A program made the position numbers and the translations under genes. A stretch of DNA of 64,000 bases from Sellimonas catena. GTDB taxonomy: Bacteria > Bacillota > Clostridia > Lachnospirales > Lachnospiraceae. Under the pieces are notes generated by a model. That model did no database searches. It was not told the origin of the DNA and saw only the letters and a list, made by a program, of their open reading frames with translations. This document shows, one piece after another, positions 61,901 through 64,000 of this stretch (position 1 is the first letter of the stretch; each line of letters begins with the position of its first letter). The stretch is from NCBI RefSeq assembly GCF_045063725.1, contig NZ_CP173695.1; one strand, 5' to 3'.

Positions 61901-63270
61901 TCTGACACCTGACAGTCTATCCATACTTGAGGCGTTTGACTTATTTTATAAGTAATACGGGAATTTCTCATAAACTCCCAGTTTTCCTGCTGTTCGGAAT
62001 CAGCCGCTCCCACTGTGCTTGTGTATACAACCGGAATAATAGCTTTCTTTTCGCTTTGCCTGTTAATTTCCCGCAATACATCAATACCGGTAAATGCGCT
62101 GTGACTAATATCTTCCCATAACTGATTTTGAATTTTGCGTGTCCTTTCAACAAAATTACTTGGATATTCGGGACTGATTTCCAAAATATCTACCTCAGTA
62201 AAGTCTCCCACGATTTCATTAATTTGAGAATGTATTGACGGTCTGTTTAATATGGTAATGTCTATACAGAAATCTTTTCTTTTTGACCAACGTCCAATAA
62301 TCTCTGCATATGCGGATAAAACTACTCCCGAGGGAGTAAGCCTCTGCATTCTCGCCTTTTCACATAATTTGCTCCAATTTTCCGGCGTAATGAAATGTCT
62401 GTATTGTGTAAAAGTAACTTTTTCACATTTCGATTCTGGTAAAATCGGCAGTTCCGGTGCATCTGGGAAGTTCTGCAACCGCTTTTTCCAATACTCACAA
62501 TCCCGATCTTTTTTCGTACGCACTTCTTCATCATTTTCATGTTCTTTTTGATATACCAGTACATCCCTGAATGATACCTGCAGAGGTTTCAGATTTTTTC
62601 CATCTTCGTAATAGAATGCATCCAAATCATTCAATATAGTCTTCATACTAATAAAATCAGATAACAGCATATCAATAGAAAAATGAAGAATACTCTTATC
62701 AATCGTGTCTGTCAGATACAGATCAAAAAGTGGCCAACAGTCCGCCTGATACTGCTTATGCGCCAACTCAGCCCTGATTTCATTAAGTTTTGAATCCGTA
62801 GTTTCGGCTCCAGCTTCCTTCATATTAAAATAGGTAAGTTTCGGCAAGTCAACATGCTCCAAAATCTTCTGTGTACCATTTTGAAGAAAAACAGCACGTA
62901 ACATATCATGCCGCATAATCACTTTATGCCAAGCACTCTCCAACCTTTCTGCATCCATATGAGGCATTGACAATTCAAAATATGCATGGCATCCAACACC
63001 GCCATATTCATAATTATGATTTCTGCCAAGTAAATAGGCAGACTGAATACCTGTAAGAGGAAACGGTTCATATCGTTTGGATAAGTCCGCTTTGAGCGCG
63101 GACTTATCCTTTCTCTCATAATATTCAATCAATTTTTCTTTCACATTTCGCAGTTTTACTTTATCTTCAGCATTTAATGTTCCTGACGGCGCTTTAAATT
63201 TTAACTGACCATTTTCAACCCAGAATTTCACACCCCGGTCTTCATATGCTTTAATTAAATCCTCCATCAT
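58945..63270 (-). CDS. NRPS: docking-Cyc-A(Cys)-PCP-TE
   Basis: 1441 residues. 1-52: TubC-like N-terminal docking domain. 65-500: heterocyclization domain, motif D200-MLLS-D205 (DxxxxD). 530-1020: adenylation domain, A3 TSGTTGDPKG, A10 Lys1010. Specificity code by PheA alignment: D720 L721 Y724 N763 L791 S793 L817 I825 W826 K1010, i.e. DLYNLSLIWK, the cysteine code. 1040-1110: carrier, phosphopantetheine Ser1068 (GGDSLL). 1135-1440: thioesterase, with Cys1218 (GYCMGG) in place of Ser and His1418. Expected step: condense the upstream chain with Cys, close a thiazoline, release. Stop/start overlaps the upstream NRPS by one base. Confidence 0.93.
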   Translation of the reverse strand: MMEDLIKAYEDRGVKFWVENGQLKFKAPSGTLNAEDKVKLRNVKEKLIEYYERKDKSALKADLSKRYEPFPLTGIQSAYLLGRNHNYEYGGVGCHAYFELSMPHMDAERLESAWHKVIMRHDMLRAVFLQNGTQKILEHVDLPKLTYFNMKEAGAETTDSKLNEIRAELAHKQYQADCWPLFDLYLTDTIDKSILHFSIDMLLSDFISMKTILNDLDAFYYEDGKNLKPLQVSFRDVLVYQKEHENDEEVRTKKDRDCEYWKKRLQNFPDAPELPILPESKCEKVTFTQYRHFITPENWSKLCEKARMQRLTPSGVVLSAYAEIIGRWSKRKDFCIDITILNRPSIHSQINEIVGDFTEVDILEISPEYPSNFVERTRKIQNQLWEDISHSAFTGIDVLREINRQSEKKAIIPVVYTSTVGAADSEQQENWEFMRNSRITYKISQTPQVWIDCQVSEDNGGVLINWDVRDGVFPEGFVNDAFEAFSLLIERLCTNLKVWEQVHPVELPLKTGKVRKSVNKTEKDLPDKMLHEGFYNCLQNCPDEIALIAAEGTFSYKELGSYVAGIQNELCKSGFRKGDFVAISADKGMWQIAAVLAVLFSGGVYLPFDVSQPIARQNKILEKSGTKYLITNKKYQSLEWKEHIVVLAAEDINRTEQALTIVEIPLENPAYIIHTSGTTGDPKGVVISHKAAVNTIEDINSRFDINSADRMFGLANLAFDLSVYDIFGAFNAGAALVLPDPEKQKDPYYWVETIKKNEITVWNSVPAQMQMLVSVLESRGVSGDFPLKVVLLSGDWIPVTLPDQIHTSCKKAKVVSLGGATEAAIWSIYHEIEEVPDGAVSIPYGKPLANQKFYVLNEKMEQCPDWVPGDLYIGGKGLALEYLNKPEETNAHFMYDEQLQERIYKTGDIGRYWPDGTIEFMGREDTQVKIHGHRIELSEIESALLSNTLVKTAVAVIVGKRPQDYKIVAFVEGNIEVSELTEYIKTQVPEYMVPSRFEVNEKIPLSANGKVERKALKKLAETYFQNTGKCEMPPHEGLEKEIAELWKTLLKIDRVNRTDNFYDIGGDSLLVAQAVSKTKEAINVAKDVEWDRLMIGMLQNPTIMDFAQFLNSVQIGTSHEENEISETPLNIIADIPEGGEVMKVFFPGGIGFLQQFNTLFQILVNNPERTEGIAAFNYTEDKEYLDSEEKDHIVTIGRRYADLLLNSGYRKFKLIGYCMGGLVAIEAARALLEAGAEVLPVVTIDTIPIVLEMEGDLLMERSYGLMVGADVSKAGHVKRDELVQMALELLKDHNNGFIEEDAILGLTGELPELAACYKKQKTLSKRERMENLKNAIPENSMQLSSEDMNRFDELFEIYKRNYRCAIGYTPKPFAGDLQALSCMDDHSPFVPVMKPGTEAFLSKCALGNLEVLPIGGNHLSCLMTPNVEGMANLLDGKGERV

Positions 63271-64000
63271 TATAAAACTCCTTCTTCGTATTCTGTATTT
63301 TCTTCTACGTCTAATAAAGAAACCAACTTTTCAATCTGTTCTGCGAGAAGTGCAACAGTTGGTAACGCAAATAACGTTTGAATAGCCAAGTCATTCGGCA
63401 GGCCTTCTGTCGCATTTAATTCAGAAATAATCTTCACTGCCTTCAAAGAATCTCCCCCGCACATAAAGAAATCATCATCTCGTGAAATTTCCTTAGTTCC
63501 TAAAACTCTTTCCCATATAGCAGCAATCTTCACTTCTAATTCTCCCTGCGGTGCTTCCTTTTTCTTTTCTTCCGAGATCTGTCCCTGATAGCCTCCAAGA
63601 ATTTTTCTTAAAGCTTTTCTATCAACCTTACCATTAACACTCAAAGGCAACTGCTCCATCACAAGTATTTTTCCCGGAACCATATATTCAGGAAGTTTCT
63701 TGCCTAAGTATTCGTGAAGAATCTTTTCCACGTTCTTATTATCGCAACAATCAGAATCCTCATTCAAAACAACTGCCGCTGCCAATCCGCTTTTATCTTC
63801 TTCTACAACCACAACAGCACTCTTGATAAGCTCATGTGTTAATAAAACATTTTCTGCTTCTCCCAGTTCAATACGATGTCCTCTAACCTTAACTTGAGTG
63901 TCTTCTCTTCCTAAGAATTCAATGTTTCCATCAGGCCAGTAACGTCCTAAATCACCGGTATAATACAATCTCTCATGAGTAACTGGATGATTGATGAATC
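63270..64000 (-). CDS. NRPS C-terminal part (adenylation end and carrier), N-terminus outside window
   Basis: The frame is open to the window edge. About 243 residues are visible: the end of an adenylation domain (YYTGDLGRYWPDG, FLGREDTQVKVRGHRIELGE, A10 LPLSVNGKVDRK), then a carrier domain with DDDFFMCGGDSLKAVKIISE. No thioesterase. It precedes the cysteine-cyclizing NRPS in the same operon and hands over its chain, with the TubC-type docking domain as the likely receiver. What it activates cannot be read from this part. Confidence 0.9.
   Translation of the reverse strand, partial: FINHPVTHERLYYTGDLGRYWPDGNIEFLGREDTQVKVRGHRIELGEAENVLLTHELIKSAVVVVEEDKSGLAAAVVLNEDSDCCDNKNVEKILHEYLGKKLPEYMVPGKILVMEQLPLSVNGKVDRKALRKILGGYQGQISEEKKKEAPQGELEVKIAAIWERVLGTKEISRDDDFFMCGGDSLKAVKIISELNATEGLPNDLAIQTLFALPTVALLAEQIEKLVSLLDVEENTEYEEGVL

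Overview
The window looks like chromosome of an anaerobic gut Firmicute, most likely a Lachnospiraceae member. Supporting signs are strong AGGAGG ribosome sites, the pyrH-frr-uppS-cdsA-dxr order, ATP-type PEP carboxykinase, serine-recombinase mobile DNA, an agr quorum-sensing locus and Feo iron transport. The genus cannot be fixed from sequence alone. No rRNA, tRNA or CRISPR array was seen. Nearly everything between 1 and 31 kb and between 35.5 and 52 kb is on the minus strand.

Layout. (a) 1-11.3 kb, housekeeping: the partial dxr-cdsA-uppS-frr-pyrH operon behind a consensus promoter, a surface acyltransfer cluster (DHHW, MBOAT, DUF4358, SGNH), FliB-like lysine methylase, pckA and a low-molecular-weight phosphatase. 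(b) 11.4-35.2 kb, mobile and accessory DNA: a tyrosine integrase cut off at its C-terminal end, three tandem large serine recombinases, a MazF-like toxin, a sigma-like regulator, decayed genes, a repeat cluster, a dead IS4-type insertion sequence, a complete RiPP cluster, an Rpn-type nuclease, a LexA/DinB-like damage module, and MobC plus a MOBP relaxase with a candidate oriT. No conjugation channel genes are present, so this looks like a mobilizable rather than self-conjugative element. (c) 34.4-36.0 kb, gene graveyard, including a chimeric HTH/ABC pseudogene.

(d) 36.3-41.9 kb: an unusual agr locus with two AgrC kinases, two AgrA regulators, AgrB, an unlisted AgrD peptide gene, a pseudo-receiver and an XRE regulator. 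A perfect pair of 14-base direct repeats precedes agrD. (e) 42.1-57.7 kb, metal homeostasis: PchR-like AraC regulator, FeoA/FeoB and a small Feo-associated Cys-rich protein, a MATE exporter behind a DtxR-like box, a two-gene Suf system, a copA-copZ-csoR copper operon, a zinc/cadmium-type operon carrying a radical SAM enzyme, and two divergent ArsR sensors. (f) 57.8-64 kb: a nonribosomal peptide operon. Its cyclization-adenylation-carrier-thioesterase protein carries the exact ten-residue specificity code of cysteine domains and is followed by a thiazolinyl imide reductase, the chemistry of pyochelin/yersiniabactin-type metallophores.

The two best candidates for undescribed biology are the RiPP cluster at 20.8-26.4 kb, whose 41-residue precursor has five cysteines each three residues apart and a subtilosin-like hydrophobic tail, and the cysteine-cyclizing NRPS next to the iron genes. 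The dual agr locus is third.
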